Shown: positions 33,788-42,366, counted from the first letter of the stretch. The stretch: DNA of 64,000 nt from Seleniivibrio woodruffii (GCF_029267515.1 NZ_JAJUIS010000006.1:1-64000), one strand, 5' to 3'. Program-made: numbers and translations. Notes: generated from the letters alone by a model not told the origin.

Positions 33788-34890
33788 CGTATCTATTTGC
33801 TGCCATAACCTTTATCGTAGGATGTATTTGCGGTTTTGCCGCGGCGTATCTTCTGCGCCGCAGGGAACAGGAGATGGAAGAGGGGCTTAAAAACGTATTC
33901 GCGCAGGTGTCCATGGACAGCCTTTCACGCAATTCCGAAGAATTTATCAGGCTGGCGAAGGTTACACTGGACGCGAAAACAGGCGAGGGTGAGCGTCAGC
34001 TTGAAGGTAAAAAAGAGCTTATAGACGCCCAGCTTGTGAATATGAAAGAAAGCCTTGAGAAATTACAGGTTTTCATGAACTCGCTGGAAAAGGACAGGGA
34101 ATCGAAATTTGCCGAGATTTCGGAACAGATAAAGGGAACCGTGCGGCAGACGGAACGGCTTACGGATGTTGCAAATGACCTTAACCGCGCGCTGTCTTCA
34201 TCCGCCGAAAGGGGCAGATGGGGCGAACGCATGGCGCTGGACATAATCCGCGCTGCGGGTATGATAGAGACGGTCAACTATAAAGAACAGCAGACCATGA
34301 AGAACGGCAGCAGACCTGATTTCACGTTCTTTATGCCGAAAGGTATGGTGTTGAACATGGACGTGAAGTTCCCGCTGGATAACTATGTGAGGTATTACCA
34401 GACAGAGGGTACGGAGCGGGATGCCTGTCTGAAACTTTTCATAAAAGACGTTAAAACCAAGATAAAGGACGTTAAAGACAGAGGATATGTTGATAGAGGT
34501 GAAAACACTCTGGACGTTGTTCTGCTGTTCATCCCCAATGAGAGCGTATATGAGTTTATATACGAGAACGACGACACGGTTATGGATTTCGCGCTGTCAA
34601 ACGGCGTGGTGCTGACATCGCCTATGTCTCTGTTTGCCGTGCTGGCTGTTGTCAGGCAGTCTGTGGAGAACTTTGCGTTCGAAAGCACTTCCGCGGATAT
34701 GCTGAAACTGTTCAGCGAATTTTATAAGCAGTGGCGGATGTTTACGGATAAATTTGAAACACTGGGTAAGCGTATAGACGACGTTAAGAAAGAGTTCGAG
34801 GCGCTGACCACTACCCGAACAAAACAGCTTGAAAGACCATTGGAAAAGATAGACAGTTTAAGGAAAGAGAAAGGTTTGGAGATAGAATAG
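33784..34890 (+). CDS. rmuC: RmuC-family DNA recombination protein
   Basis: The 368-residue protein has an N-terminal membrane segment (LFAAITFIVGCICGFAAAYLL), a coiled coil (residues about 60-130) and the RmuC core: SSAERGRWGERMALDIIRAAGM, YKEQQTMKNGSRPDFTFFMPKGMVLNMDVKFPLDNYVRYY, VLLFIPNESVYEFIYEND and VVLTSPMSLFAVLAVVRQSVENF. RmuC is a predicted nuclease-fold protein that limits certain recombination events. It overlaps cbiC by four bases though it has no known link to cobamides, so it appears to be a passenger. Confidence 0.94.
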   Translation: MTYLFAAITFIVGCICGFAAAYLLRRREQEMEEGLKNVFAQVSMDSLSRNSEEFIRLAKVTLDAKTGEGERQLEGKKELIDAQLVNMKESLEKLQVFMNSLEKDRESKFAEISEQIKGTVRQTERLTDVANDLNRALSSSAERGRWGERMALDIIRAAGMIETVNYKEQQTMKNGSRPDFTFFMPKGMVLNMDVKFPLDNYVRYYQTEGTERDACLKLFIKDVKTKIKDVKDRGYVDRGENTLDVVLLFIPNESVYEFIYENDDTVMDFALSNGVVLTSPMSLFAVLAVVRQSVENFAFESTSADMLKLFSEFYKQWRMFTDKFETLGKRIDDVKKEFEALTTTRTKQLERPLEKIDSLRKEKGLEIE

Positions 34891-34914
34891 GCGGGGCAAC
34901 CCCCGCCATTTTTT
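34890..34914 (+). terminator. Rho-independent terminator after rmuC
   Basis: A 7-bp stem GGCGGGG/CCCCGCC with a CAAC loop, then A and six T, starts at the rmuC stop codon. It abuts the 3' end of the convergent crotonase gene. Confidence 0.88.
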
Positions 34915-35690
34915 CATCTCAGTTTCCAATCTGCTTTGCGTTTTTCAAAAAAAGCGCGGATGCCCTCGGCAGCGTCCTCTGTTTTGCAGAGTCCTGCGAA
35001 GACCTTTGAACCGTTATCTATGGACGCATGAAATCCCATGTCGTATGTCGTGCTCAGTCCTATTTTACCCGCCGCCACAGCCAACGGGCTTTTAGATGCC
35101 AGTTTATCGGCTATCTCCTCCGTTTTCGCCTCAAGCTCGTCGTCCGGTACCACCCAGTTCACAAGTCCAAGCTCAAGCGCCTGCTGTGCCGTGAGCTGAT
35201 CGCCCAGAAGTATCATCTCCATAGCCTTCTTTTTGCTGACGAGTTTTGAAAGCGGTACGCCCGGTCCTGTACATATCAGCCCGATATTCACCGCCGTTGT
35301 GCCGAACCGTGCCGATTCCGCAGATATTGTCATGTCGCAGCCGAAGCTGAGGCTTGCGCCGTTTGCAACACAGTAGCCTTTTACGGATGATAAAACGGGG
35401 GTTCTCATGTTTGCGATGGTGTGGTTGTGCCTGTCCATAAGCGAAATGAACTCAAGCAGTTTTGAATCATCAACTTTTTCAAGCTCGTGCAGGTCGATAC
35501 CCGTAGAAAAATGTTTACCGTTGTTTTTAACTATCACCACACGGACTTCATCATCCCTGTCGAAATCCTCCAGAGCCTTGTTAAGCAGGAGTGCGAACTC
35601 TTCAGAAAATGTGTTGTATGCGTCAGGGCGGTTGAGAATGATGTAGCCTTTATGACCGGATTTTTCAGTGATGATTACAGAATTGCTCAT
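34914..35690 (-). CDS. Enoyl-CoA hydratase/isomerase (crotonase) family protein
   Basis: The 258-residue product has the crotonase fold signatures: ILNRPDAYNTFSEEF, VVIVKNNGKHFSTGIDLHEL (oxyanion-hole strand), PVLSSVKGYCVANGASLSFGCDMTISAESARFG, and LGDQLTAQQALELGLVNWVVPDDEL. The two catalytic glutamates of enoyl-CoA hydratase are not seen: the usual FGxPE is FGTTAV and the GGTQRL region is GPGVPL. It may be an isomerase, hydrolase or other crotonase-fold enzyme. Start 35690 follows AGGAGG perfectly; an upstream in-frame start is unnecessary. Confidence 0.87.
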   Translation of the reverse strand: MSNSVIITEKSGHKGYIILNRPDAYNTFSEEFALLLNKALEDFDRDDEVRVVIVKNNGKHFSTGIDLHELEKVDDSKLLEFISLMDRHNHTIANMRTPVLSSVKGYCVANGASLSFGCDMTISAESARFGTTAVNIGLICTGPGVPLSKLVSKKKAMEMILLGDQLTAQQALELGLVNWVVPDDELEAKTEEIADKLASKSPLAVAAGKIGLSTTYDMGFHASIDNGSKVFAGLCKTEDAAEGIRAFFEKRKADWKLR

Positions 35691-35749
35691 ATTTTTTCCT
35701 CCTGCTAAAACCATGTTATATTATAACGATTTTTTTGGAAGGAACAAGC

Positions 35750-35780
35750 AAAAAAAAAGGCGGAGGTTTCAGCCTCCGCC
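35750..35780 (-). terminator. Rho-independent terminator after rhodanese gene
   Basis: On the minus strand an 8-bp stem GGCGGAGG/CCTCCGCC with a 6-base loop is followed by nine T. It ends the rhodanese transcript 25 bases after its stop codon. Confidence 0.9.
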
Positions 35781-35804
35781 TCTGAGACGAAATATCGTCC
35801 TTAA

Positions 35805-37022
35805 TTACTTAGCAGTACATTTACCGCCCGCACAGTTAACATATGCGTCAAGATAGTAGAATCTTGAGATGTCGGACAGTTTGCATTTATCTTTCAGGAA
35901 GTCATAAACTTCCATTGCGCGTCCGCCGGAAGCACAGTGGAAAACAACGTAACCTGTTTTGGGAAGCTGTGAAACGAAAGCGTCGCATCCTTTCGCAGTC
36001 TCTTTTGAGGAGATGTTGATTGAGCCGGGGAAAACGCCGTCAGTGATTTCGTTTGCGTTGCGCACGTCAACAACTGTAACGTTTGCAGGTTTTTTAGCTG
36101 CGTCTGCAACAGTGCTCATGAAAAACTCTGTGCTTACGATACCGGGTTCATCGCCCTGGGGAAGACCAGATGCTGCTGCAGCGGGAGCGGCAGCCTTAGG
36201 AGCTTCAGCGGGAGCGGCAACTTTGCCTGAGGGAGCGAGGGGATAGCCGGCTGCCTGCCATTCGGGCACGCCGCCTGCGTAAACTTCAACTTTTTTATAG
36301 CCGAGTTTGAACATTTGCTCTGCTACAAAGTGAGATTTTTCACATTTAAATCCGCCACAATAAGGGATGTAAAGGGTTTCTTTGTCAGCAGGGAGGTTAG
36401 CTTTTGCTGTTTCCCACTCTGTGTCGGGGATATTGACTGAACCGGGGATGGAGCCTTTTGCAAAAATCTTTGCGGGGCGTGCGTCGATGAAAACTGCTTT
36501 GCCGTTGTCAAAGAATTTTTTAGCTGTGTCGATTGTTATCTCGCCATAGTTTTTTGCTTCCCAGTCGGGCATACCGTCAAGATACATCTTAACATTAGTG
36601 TATCCTTTTTCTTTAAGGTATTTTGCTACGATGAGAGATTTTTCACATTTGACACCGCCGCAGTATGTGACGATGTAGGAATCTTTTGCGAGACCAAGTT
36701 TTTCGAATGCAGGCCAGAAGTCAGCGATTGCTGTGTCTGACATAAGGAAGGCAGTGGGAATGTGTGATGCTGCGTAAACTTTTGCGGGGCGCGCATCAAC
36801 GAGTGTTCCTCTGGTTTTGTCATAGACGCCGTTTCCGACTATCTTGTTGACCTCATCAAACTTAACCAGTTCAACTTTGGCAGCTTTTGCCATGTCGGCA
36901 ACACTTGCTGCCTCGGCGGCTTTGGCAGGAGCGGCGGGAGCTTTTGCTGCTTCTCCGCAGCCCATAACAAAAAGAGCCGCAATCAGCGAGAGTAACATAA
37001 ACAGTCTGCTCATAAAACGCAT
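35805..37022 (-). CDS. Triple-rhodanese lipoprotein
   Basis: This 405-residue exported protein has a lipoprotein-like signal (LFVMGC22), an Ala/Pro-rich linker and three rhodanese domains. Domains 1 and 2 have the loop YCGGxKCEKS with cysteines C121/C126 and C222/C227. Domain 3 has the classical six-residue loop CASGGR with C363. A second Ala/Pro linker separates domains 2 and 3, and the C-terminus has a CAGGKC pair. It probably binds or transfers sulfane sulfur in the periplasm. It lies next to the psr-like operon and shares an upstream dyad with it. GGAGG seven bases before ATG supports the start. Confidence 0.9.
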   Translation of the reverse strand: MRFMSRLFMLLSLIAALFVMGCGEAAKAPAAPAKAAEAASVADMAKAAKVELVKFDEVNKIVGNGVYDKTRGTLVDARPAKVYAASHIPTAFLMSDTAIADFWPAFEKLGLAKDSYIVTYCGGVKCEKSLIVAKYLKEKGYTNVKMYLDGMPDWEAKNYGEITIDTAKKFFDNGKAVFIDARPAKIFAKGSIPGSVNIPDTEWETAKANLPADKETLYIPYCGGFKCEKSHFVAEQMFKLGYKKVEVYAGGVPEWQAAGYPLAPSGKVAAPAEAPKAAAPAAAASGLPQGDEPGIVSTEFFMSTVADAAKKPANVTVVDVRNANEITDGVFPGSINISSKETAKGCDAFVSQLPKTGYVVFHCASGGRAMEVYDFLKDKCKLSDISRFYYLDAYVNCAGGKCTAK

Positions 37023-37267
37023 AAAATAACCTCCAACGTTTCTAATGCACTGTTGTCCACAATCTCAAACATAGTTTGTTTCTTATGTATATCGATATTC
37101 AAAAATACATATATTCTGTATACTGAATACAATATCCATCCATATTTAGCTTTGTTATTAATGAAATAAAAATTCAGAAACTTCTTTGTGAGTATCAACT
37201 GATGTTTTGATTATACACATTCGAATATATTTTTCAATGAATATTGTATAATGTATACAATTTAAAG
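37023..37267 (-). promoter_or_regulatory. Rhodanese upstream region with two TGTAT-N5-ATACA dyads
   Basis: Two sites with identical half-site spacing lie here: 37117-37131 and 37245-37259. The latter extends to a perfect 8-bp arm dyad (ATTGTATA/TATACAAT, 37243-37261). The region is very AT-rich and has no open frame that looks real. A third copy lies upstream of psrA. They are likely operators for a common regulator, not yet identified. Confidence 0.6.
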
Positions 37268-37297
37268 AAAAAAAAAGGCGATCCGAAGACCGCCTTT
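37268..37297 (-). terminator. Rho-independent terminator after psrC
   Basis: On the minus strand AAAGGCG pairs with CGCCTTT around a 10-base loop and is followed by a run of T. It separates the psrABC transcript from the rhodanese gene, which must therefore use its own promoter. Confidence 0.88.
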
Positions 37298-37317
37298 TGC
37301 ATTGGTTTGTGAATATC

Positions 37318-38541
37318 TTAGTGATGTTCAGGTGTTTTAAGGTCAAGAAACTTTTCAGCGCTGAAATAAAGAACCATTGCAACGCCTATTCCCAGAAGGA
37401 AAATTCCCCACTCTGCTATTGAAGGAGAGTATATGCCGAGACCTGAAAGGTCGGCGTGTACACCGGAACCGTCTGTCGCTTTACGCATAACGGGCATCTG
37501 ACCTGCGACAATGTAGTTAACCCTTGTGAAGTACAGACCTATCATGAAGATAAGACCTGCGATGCCGTATTTTTTTGTGCTTCCCTTTGCTGTAAGAAGG
37601 ATAACAAGGGGAATTATGACCGCAAGAAGCATCTCGCCGATCCAGAAGTTAGCAGCCAGAGGTCCGGCGATGAGTGCCATTGCAGACTCGTATGAACCAA
37701 TAGGCTGTGTGAAGATGGATGTGAGGAACTTCCACAGGTACATAAGCATCATTATGCCGATACCGCCGCCCATGAGTTTTGCAAGTGCGTCCATGGAGGG
37801 TTTGTATTCTTCGGGGATGCTGAATTTGTATGCTATGTTATGCACAAGCATAAGAAGAGCCGCACCAGCTGTTATGCCGGACACAACGAGGAACAAGGGG
37901 AAGTGTACGCCGTACAGCCAGGGACGTGCTGTGAGTGAACCGAACACGAAACCGAGGTTGCTTGTTGCGAGCGTACCGACCACCATTGCCGCGAAACCGA
38001 GCATAGCTGCGGTTTTGTGGTCTTTTTCAGTGGGATGTGCTTTGAATGCGTAGTAAAGCTCCAGAGCGAGGATAACAAGTTCTATTGAGTAGAACACGCC
38101 CATCCAGAGGATAGGAGCTGCAAAGTTTGGTGAAAGCATCATCCATATTATCATGCGCACAGGGTGTCCGAGTTCCATAAGGATCTGTGTGAAACCTGCA
38201 AGCAGAACAAGAGTCGCGAGAACGACAATGCGTCTGCCTATCTTTGCGAAGTTCTCGAATCCGAACGCGTGTCCCAGACCGCCTATGAAGGCGAGACCTG
38301 TTGATGTGATAACAAAGTATGCGTATGTACCGATGAGCATACCCCATGGCACCTCGCGGTTAACTGCATACATTGCTTCGTGACCTTTTACAAGCACAAC
38401 CACAGCAGTAACAGCGCCTATGCCTGCAAGAACCAGACCGATGATTATAAGCGGCATAACAGGGATATCTTTGTTAAAGGTTATCAGACTTTTAATGGCT
38501 GATACCATTCCTTGTTTTGTTTCAGTATCGTGAGCTGACAT
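37318..38541 (-). CDS. psrC: NrfD/PsrC-type membrane anchor subunit
   Basis: The 407-residue protein has about nine or ten membrane helices and the NrfD-family character of quinol-interacting subunits of molybdoenzymes: REVPWGMLIGTYAYFVITSTGLAFIGGLGHAFG, LMELGHPVRMIIWMMLSPNFAAPILWMGVFYSIEL, HFPLFLVVSGITAGAALLMLVHNIAY. It should exchange electrons between menaquinol and the iron-sulfur subunit encoded upstream. GGAGG precedes the ATG, 14 bases after the psrB stop. It is the last gene before the terminator. Confidence 0.93.
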   Translation of the reverse strand: MSAHDTETKQGMVSAIKSLITFNKDIPVMPLIIIGLVLAGIGAVTAVVVLVKGHEAMYAVNREVPWGMLIGTYAYFVITSTGLAFIGGLGHAFGFENFAKIGRRIVVLATLVLLAGFTQILMELGHPVRMIIWMMLSPNFAAPILWMGVFYSIELVILALELYYAFKAHPTEKDHKTAAMLGFAAMVVGTLATSNLGFVFGSLTARPWLYGVHFPLFLVVSGITAGAALLMLVHNIAYKFSIPEEYKPSMDALAKLMGGGIGIMMLMYLWKFLTSIFTQPIGSYESAMALIAGPLAANFWIGEMLLAVIIPLVILLTAKGSTKKYGIAGLIFMIGLYFTRVNYIVAGQMPVMRKATDGSGVHADLSGLGIYSPSIAEWGIFLLGIGVAMVLYFSAEKFLDLKTPEHH

Positions 38542-38555
38542 TCTTTCCTCCGACC

Positions 38556-39113
38556 TTACTTGATTATGTAGAACAGTCTGGGTCTAGTGTTTTTCTCCGG
38601 CTTGAGCTGATATGTATCATGCTTTGCCAGCAGCTTCGCAGCTTTTGAATTGGGGTCGTTCAGGTCGCCGAACACCCTTACCTTTGTGGGGCATGTTTCC
38701 ACGCACGCGGGCTCTCTGCCTTCGGGAAGTCTGTGATAGCAGAAAGTACATTTTTCGATTGCGTGGTGAACTTCACTGACGAATCTTGCATCATAGGGGC
38801 ACGCAGTCATGCACGCTTTGCAGATGATGCACTTTTTATAGTCGATAAGAACCACGCCCTCGTCTGTTTTGTAAGTTGCGCTTGTGGGGCAAACGCTTGC
38901 ACAGGGGGTGTTTTCACAGTGCTGGCACTGTGAAGGTTCAAAATCCAGACGCAGGTTGGGGTATGTTCCTTTCAGATCTTTTTCCGCAACCCAGATTCTG
39001 TATTGCTCGTCGCCAACTTCAACGCCGTTTTCAAACTTACAGGCGACTGTACACGCCTTGCAGTTAAGGCAGTTTTTAGCATCTAATACGATTCCGTATT
39101 TTTTCTGACTCAT
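38556..39113 (-). CDS. psrB: Four-cluster ferredoxin subunit, PsrB-like
   Basis: This protein of about 185 residues carries sixteen cysteines in four [4Fe-4S] motifs of the DMSO-reductase B-subunit type: CLNCKACTVAC, CQHCENTPCASVCP, CIICKACMTACP and CTFCYHRLPEGREPACVETCP. It wires PsrA to the membrane subunit. Start 39113 (MSQKKYG) is chosen because GGAGG lies five bases before it, directly after the psrA stop. It has no signal peptide, as usual for subunits that ride out with the Tat-exported catalytic partner. Confidence 0.95.
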   Translation of the reverse strand: MSQKKYGIVLDAKNCLNCKACTVACKFENGVEVGDEQYRIWVAEKDLKGTYPNLRLDFEPSQCQHCENTPCASVCPTSATYKTDEGVVLIDYKKCIICKACMTACPYDARFVSEVHHAIEKCTFCYHRLPEGREPACVETCPTKVRVFGDLNDPNSKAAKLLAKHDTYQLKPEKNTRPRLFYIIK

Positions 39114-39124
39114 TTCAGCCTCCA

Positions 39125-41443
39125 TTAAGCCTTAGCGATTGTTACAAAAGTTTCGTGCATAGCAGCGTTGCCTGATATCGGCTCAAGGTAGTCCTCAAGA
39201 ATGGCTGCCTGAGATGCGCCCTTTTTGTATACAAGGCTGAGCTGGGGTGAAAGACGTCCGTATCCGTGTGCGAAGAATACGCAGTCTTTGCGTATCTTTT
39301 CTGTCGAAAAGACTTTTACCTGCTGTTCGCCTACGGAGCTTTTCACAGTTACATAGTCACCGGAGACAACACCGAGCTTTTTCGCTTCCTGTGTGTTTAT
39401 CCAGATAACGTTCTCTTTCTGGATCTCCCAGAGATATTCGTTGTTCTGTGTTCCGGTGTGTGTGTTGAAGCCGTGGCGACCGAGGATCATACGGTATTTG
39501 CCGGGTTCGGGCTGACGGGGTGCCGCATAGATTGGCAGCGGGTTCAGACCTTTGTCGGCATATTTAACGTTTGCAAGCTCGATTTTTCCGGTTCTTGTTT
39601 TGAAGCGGAACTCAGGATTGCGTGTTTTTCCGTAAACAGCCTGATCGGAAAGATAGAAAACGCCTTCTTTCATCATCTGCTCGTAAGCGCCGGGATGGTC
39701 TGCGAGCTGACGTTTGATATATTCTTCCATGGGCTTGCCGAAGATGTCTTCAACAACATCGTATTTGAAGTCTTCGACTTCAAGTTCATCGGCATCGTCC
39801 CAGAGTTCGGGCAGTTTAAGCATTTCGTTTATTATGCCGCCTGCGATTTCGAACATGGATTTTGTTCCGAAAACAGGTTCCACAACGGGCTGACGGAATG
39901 TAGCGATAGGCCATATACCTGCGAGGTTGTGAACGGAGTCCCAGCGCTCAAGGTAAGTTGATTCGGGGATAACAAGGTCTGCGAAATATGCAACCTCAGT
40001 CATCTGAATATCTATAACTGCCATGAACTTGATCTTTTTCAGCATTTCCATCGTTTTTGCACGGTTGGGAACTGCTTCGATGAAGTTCTGTTTGTAAACT
40101 ATCATCGCTTCAACAGGATAGGGATCCTGCGCGATTATCGCGTCTCTGAATCTCAGCCAGCTTCCGTCTTTTTCGCCAAGGTATGCCACGCTGTCTGTGG
40201 GCATATTTTCGGATCTTTTGTCCTTGGGCAGTTTATTTTTAACAGTGGACGCAACGTCAATACGGTCGTCTGACATTTCAAAATAGGGGAAGAGGGGGTC
40301 AAGGTTTTTGATCGGCACAGACGCTTTCGGGCAGATACCGCCGGGGGCATCCCAGCAACCGCAGATAGCTGTAAGGATAGCGCAGGCTCTGCGGAAGTAA
40401 ACGTCGTTAACGTACCAGCTTGTTCTTCTGCCGGGGTATGCAACTGCCGCGGGAGCAGCTTTTGCAAACTCTCTTGCAACCCAGCGGATCTCAACAGCGG
40501 GGATTTCGCACTCTTTTTCAGCCCATTCGGGTGTGTGGGGAGCAATCATCGCCTCAAGATCTGCAAAACCATCGCAGAACTGTTCAACAAAAGCCGCGTC
40601 GTACAGTTTTTCTTTGATGATAACGTTTATAACGCCGAGAACGAACGCAAGGTCTGTTCCGGGCTTAACTGGGAACCATTTGTCAGCCTTTGCCGCTGTG
40701 TTTGTAAAGCGGGGGTCAAGGTAGATAAGTTTTGCGCCTTCGGGTTTATATTTAACAAAGTCGATTGTGTCGGGAGTAACGATGGCTTCAGCTCTGTTTG
40801 CTCCGAACATGATTACGAACTTTGAGTTTTTAAGGTCAGCATCCGGATATACGCCGTAAACGGAAGACCATCCCTGAATAACAGAGGACAGGCAGAGAGT
40901 GGGGTGGCGTACGGTGTTTGTTGAACCGTATGACTGCACAAGATACTGGAATATCTCTTCCTGAAAACCTTCAGAAGATGCAAAGGCGACGGAACATCTG
41001 TTCTCGTTTTTAACTTTGAACTCTTTCAGTTTTTCAGCAACAAGTTTAAATGCCTCTTCATAAGAGATTTCTTTCCATTTTCCCTCGCCTCTTTCGCCGA
41101 CGCGCAGCAGAGGTTTGGTAAGTCTTTCAGGGTTATAGGGTTCTTCGGCGCCTGCGTTTCCTCTTGCGCAGAGCATGGCGCGGCTTTTGAAAAACTTAGG
41201 ATTGGGGTTAAGTTTTTTAAGTCTGCCGTCCACGACATGAGCGAAGAAACCGCATTTGTTCACGCACATTTCGCAGCTTGATGCGATGTGCTTCTCTCCT
41301 TTCTCGCCGGTAGGAGCGGACGCATGTCCGCCAGCCACTGCTTTAAGAGTGGAGAGGTTTGCAGCTACGAGGCCGGTCGCAACAACACCGCCTGAGGCTG
41401 CGAGGAACTTTCTACGGCTAATATTCATACCGGAAAGCGTCAT
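39125..41443 (-). CDS. psrA: Molybdopterin oxidoreductase catalytic subunit, PsrA/PhsA-like
   Basis: The 772-residue periplasmic bis-MGD enzyme has a Tat signal (SRRKFL, residues 9-14), an N-terminal [4Fe-4S] site (C57, C60, C64, C92) and a probable molybdenum-ligand cysteine C185 in RHPTLCLSSV. Together with PsrB and PsrC it forms a quinol-linked reductase. Polysulfide, thiosulfate or tetrathionate are the likely acceptors because a multi-rhodanese lipoprotein is adjacent. Related catalytic subunits reduce arsenate or selenate, and this cannot be excluded. GGAGGT precedes the start. A TGTAT-N5-ATACA dyad lies 63 bases upstream. Confidence 0.92.
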   Translation of the reverse strand: MTLSGMNISRRKFLAASGGVVATGLVAANLSTLKAVAGGHASAPTGEKGEKHIASSCEMCVNKCGFFAHVVDGRLKKLNPNPKFFKSRAMLCARGNAGAEEPYNPERLTKPLLRVGERGEGKWKEISYEEAFKLVAEKLKEFKVKNENRCSVAFASSEGFQEEIFQYLVQSYGSTNTVRHPTLCLSSVIQGWSSVYGVYPDADLKNSKFVIMFGANRAEAIVTPDTIDFVKYKPEGAKLIYLDPRFTNTAAKADKWFPVKPGTDLAFVLGVINVIIKEKLYDAAFVEQFCDGFADLEAMIAPHTPEWAEKECEIPAVEIRWVAREFAKAAPAAVAYPGRRTSWYVNDVYFRRACAILTAICGCWDAPGGICPKASVPIKNLDPLFPYFEMSDDRIDVASTVKNKLPKDKRSENMPTDSVAYLGEKDGSWLRFRDAIIAQDPYPVEAMIVYKQNFIEAVPNRAKTMEMLKKIKFMAVIDIQMTEVAYFADLVIPESTYLERWDSVHNLAGIWPIATFRQPVVEPVFGTKSMFEIAGGIINEMLKLPELWDDADELEVEDFKYDVVEDIFGKPMEEYIKRQLADHPGAYEQMMKEGVFYLSDQAVYGKTRNPEFRFKTRTGKIELANVKYADKGLNPLPIYAAPRQPEPGKYRMILGRHGFNTHTGTQNNEYLWEIQKENVIWINTQEAKKLGVVSGDYVTVKSSVGEQQVKVFSTEKIRKDCVFFAHGYGRLSPQLSLVYKKGASQAAILEDYLEPISGNAAMHETFVTIAKA

Positions 41444-41858
41444 AGGGGGACCTCCTGATTGTGTAACAACATAAGTATCTTACAAATACTATTCATACAT
41501 CTCTATGTATACGGTATACAATATACAAATTTTCATACATTTAAGCAAGTGATTTTTAGCTTTTTTTGTCAGTTTTTAAACGTTGTTAGATTTTTATATA
41601 ACGCTTTAAGTGGTTCATATAAAAAGGCTAAAATTAGTTGTATTATTGTTGGATGTTTAAGTGTATTCAGCGGAAAACGGACGCAGGTTTATTCTCTTTA
41701 ATTATAATTTATTTAAATTAAGATACATATGGTTTTATTTTAACGTATTGATTTATTGTTACATTATTATGAAGAAAAATTGATGAAAAAGTATGATTTG
41801 CAAAGAGTGGAGATGATTATTATCAAGGTTTCAGCATCCGCAGCTGCGGATGCCATTG
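41444..41858 (-). promoter_or_regulatory. psrA upstream region with shared dyad and 20-bp palindrome
   Basis: No convincing gene lies between psrA and the DUF134 terminator. The AT-rich stretch holds a dyad TGTAT-ACGGT-ATACA at 41506-41520, matching the two rhodanese sites. A perfect 20-bp palindrome with arms GCATCCGCAG/CTGCGGATGC lies at 41834-41853, beyond the DUF134 terminator. The long 5' region suggests more than one control element. Confidence 0.55.
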
Positions 41859-41899
41859 AAAAAAAAGTGCAGTATCCGATGATTCACCGGACACTGCAC
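41859..41899 (-). terminator. Rho-independent terminator after DUF134 gene
   Basis: On the minus strand arms GTGCAG (41899-41894) and CTGCAC (41872-41867), with an inner TCCGG/CGGAT-type pairing, form a hairpin followed by eight T. It begins nine bases after the DUF134 stop codon. Confidence 0.82.
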
Positions 41900-41907
41900 G
41901 GCATGTT

Positions 41908-42366
41908 TCAGACTCTGTTTACACGCAGGGGACATTCGCAGTATTTCCCGCACCGTTTCATCTTGATAACATCGGGGGAACCGCATTTTTCGCAGGTTGT
42001 CGCTTCATCTTCCTGACAGAATCCCTGACACCATTCATGTCCGCACACGATACATTTCAGGTCGCGTTCGCATACCTCAATATTCTCGTCATAGGCAATG
42101 TTAAGTATGTAGCCGTTGATAAGGGCGAAAGTGACAGATTGTCTTGCCTGTTCAACTATTCTGCCGAAGGTCTGTCGCGAAACGCCCATCTGGTCGGCAG
42201 CATCGTTTTGTGACAAACCTTCCAGATCTGCAAGGCGCATCGCCTCAAGCTGGTCTGCGGGGATAGCAATGAATTTCATGTCTTTGTTTTCTTCCGGATT
42301 TACAGGACCGAAAGATTTGTAAGTAAGCCTGTGCTTAACAAGCCTCTTCTTTACGGGTCGTGCCAT
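41908..42366 (-). CDS. DUF134-family DNA-binding protein with zinc ribbon
   Basis: The 152-residue product matches DUF134: MARPVKKRLV, FIAIPADQLEAMRLADLEGLSQNDAADQMGVSRQTFGRIVEQARQSVTFALINGYIL with a sigma-factor-like helix-turn-helix. A cysteine-rich C-terminus follows (CERDLKCIVCGHEWCQGFCQEDEATTCEKCGSPDVIKMKRCGKYCECP) that should bind zinc or an iron-sulfur cluster. It is probably a transcription regulator. It sits immediately upstream of the psr operon on the same strand but has its own terminator, and is a candidate regulator for it. The target is unknown. Confidence 0.85.
   Translation of the reverse strand: MARPVKKRLVKHRLTYKSFGPVNPEENKDMKFIAIPADQLEAMRLADLEGLSQNDAADQMGVSRQTFGRIVEQARQSVTFALINGYILNIAYDENIEVCERDLKCIVCGHEWCQGFCQEDEATTCEKCGSPDVIKMKRCGKYCECPLRVNRV

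Noticed and set aside
39266-39961. 231-codon frame antisense to psrA
   Set aside because: Shadow of the molybdopterin enzyme gene; composition rich in F, C and V from the complementary reading, with no family features.
41756-42016. Possible small plus-strand gene between psrA and the DUF134 gene
   Set aside because: It runs through the DUF134 terminator and into the DUF134 coding end; the terminator and zinc-ribbon gene explain the sequence better.
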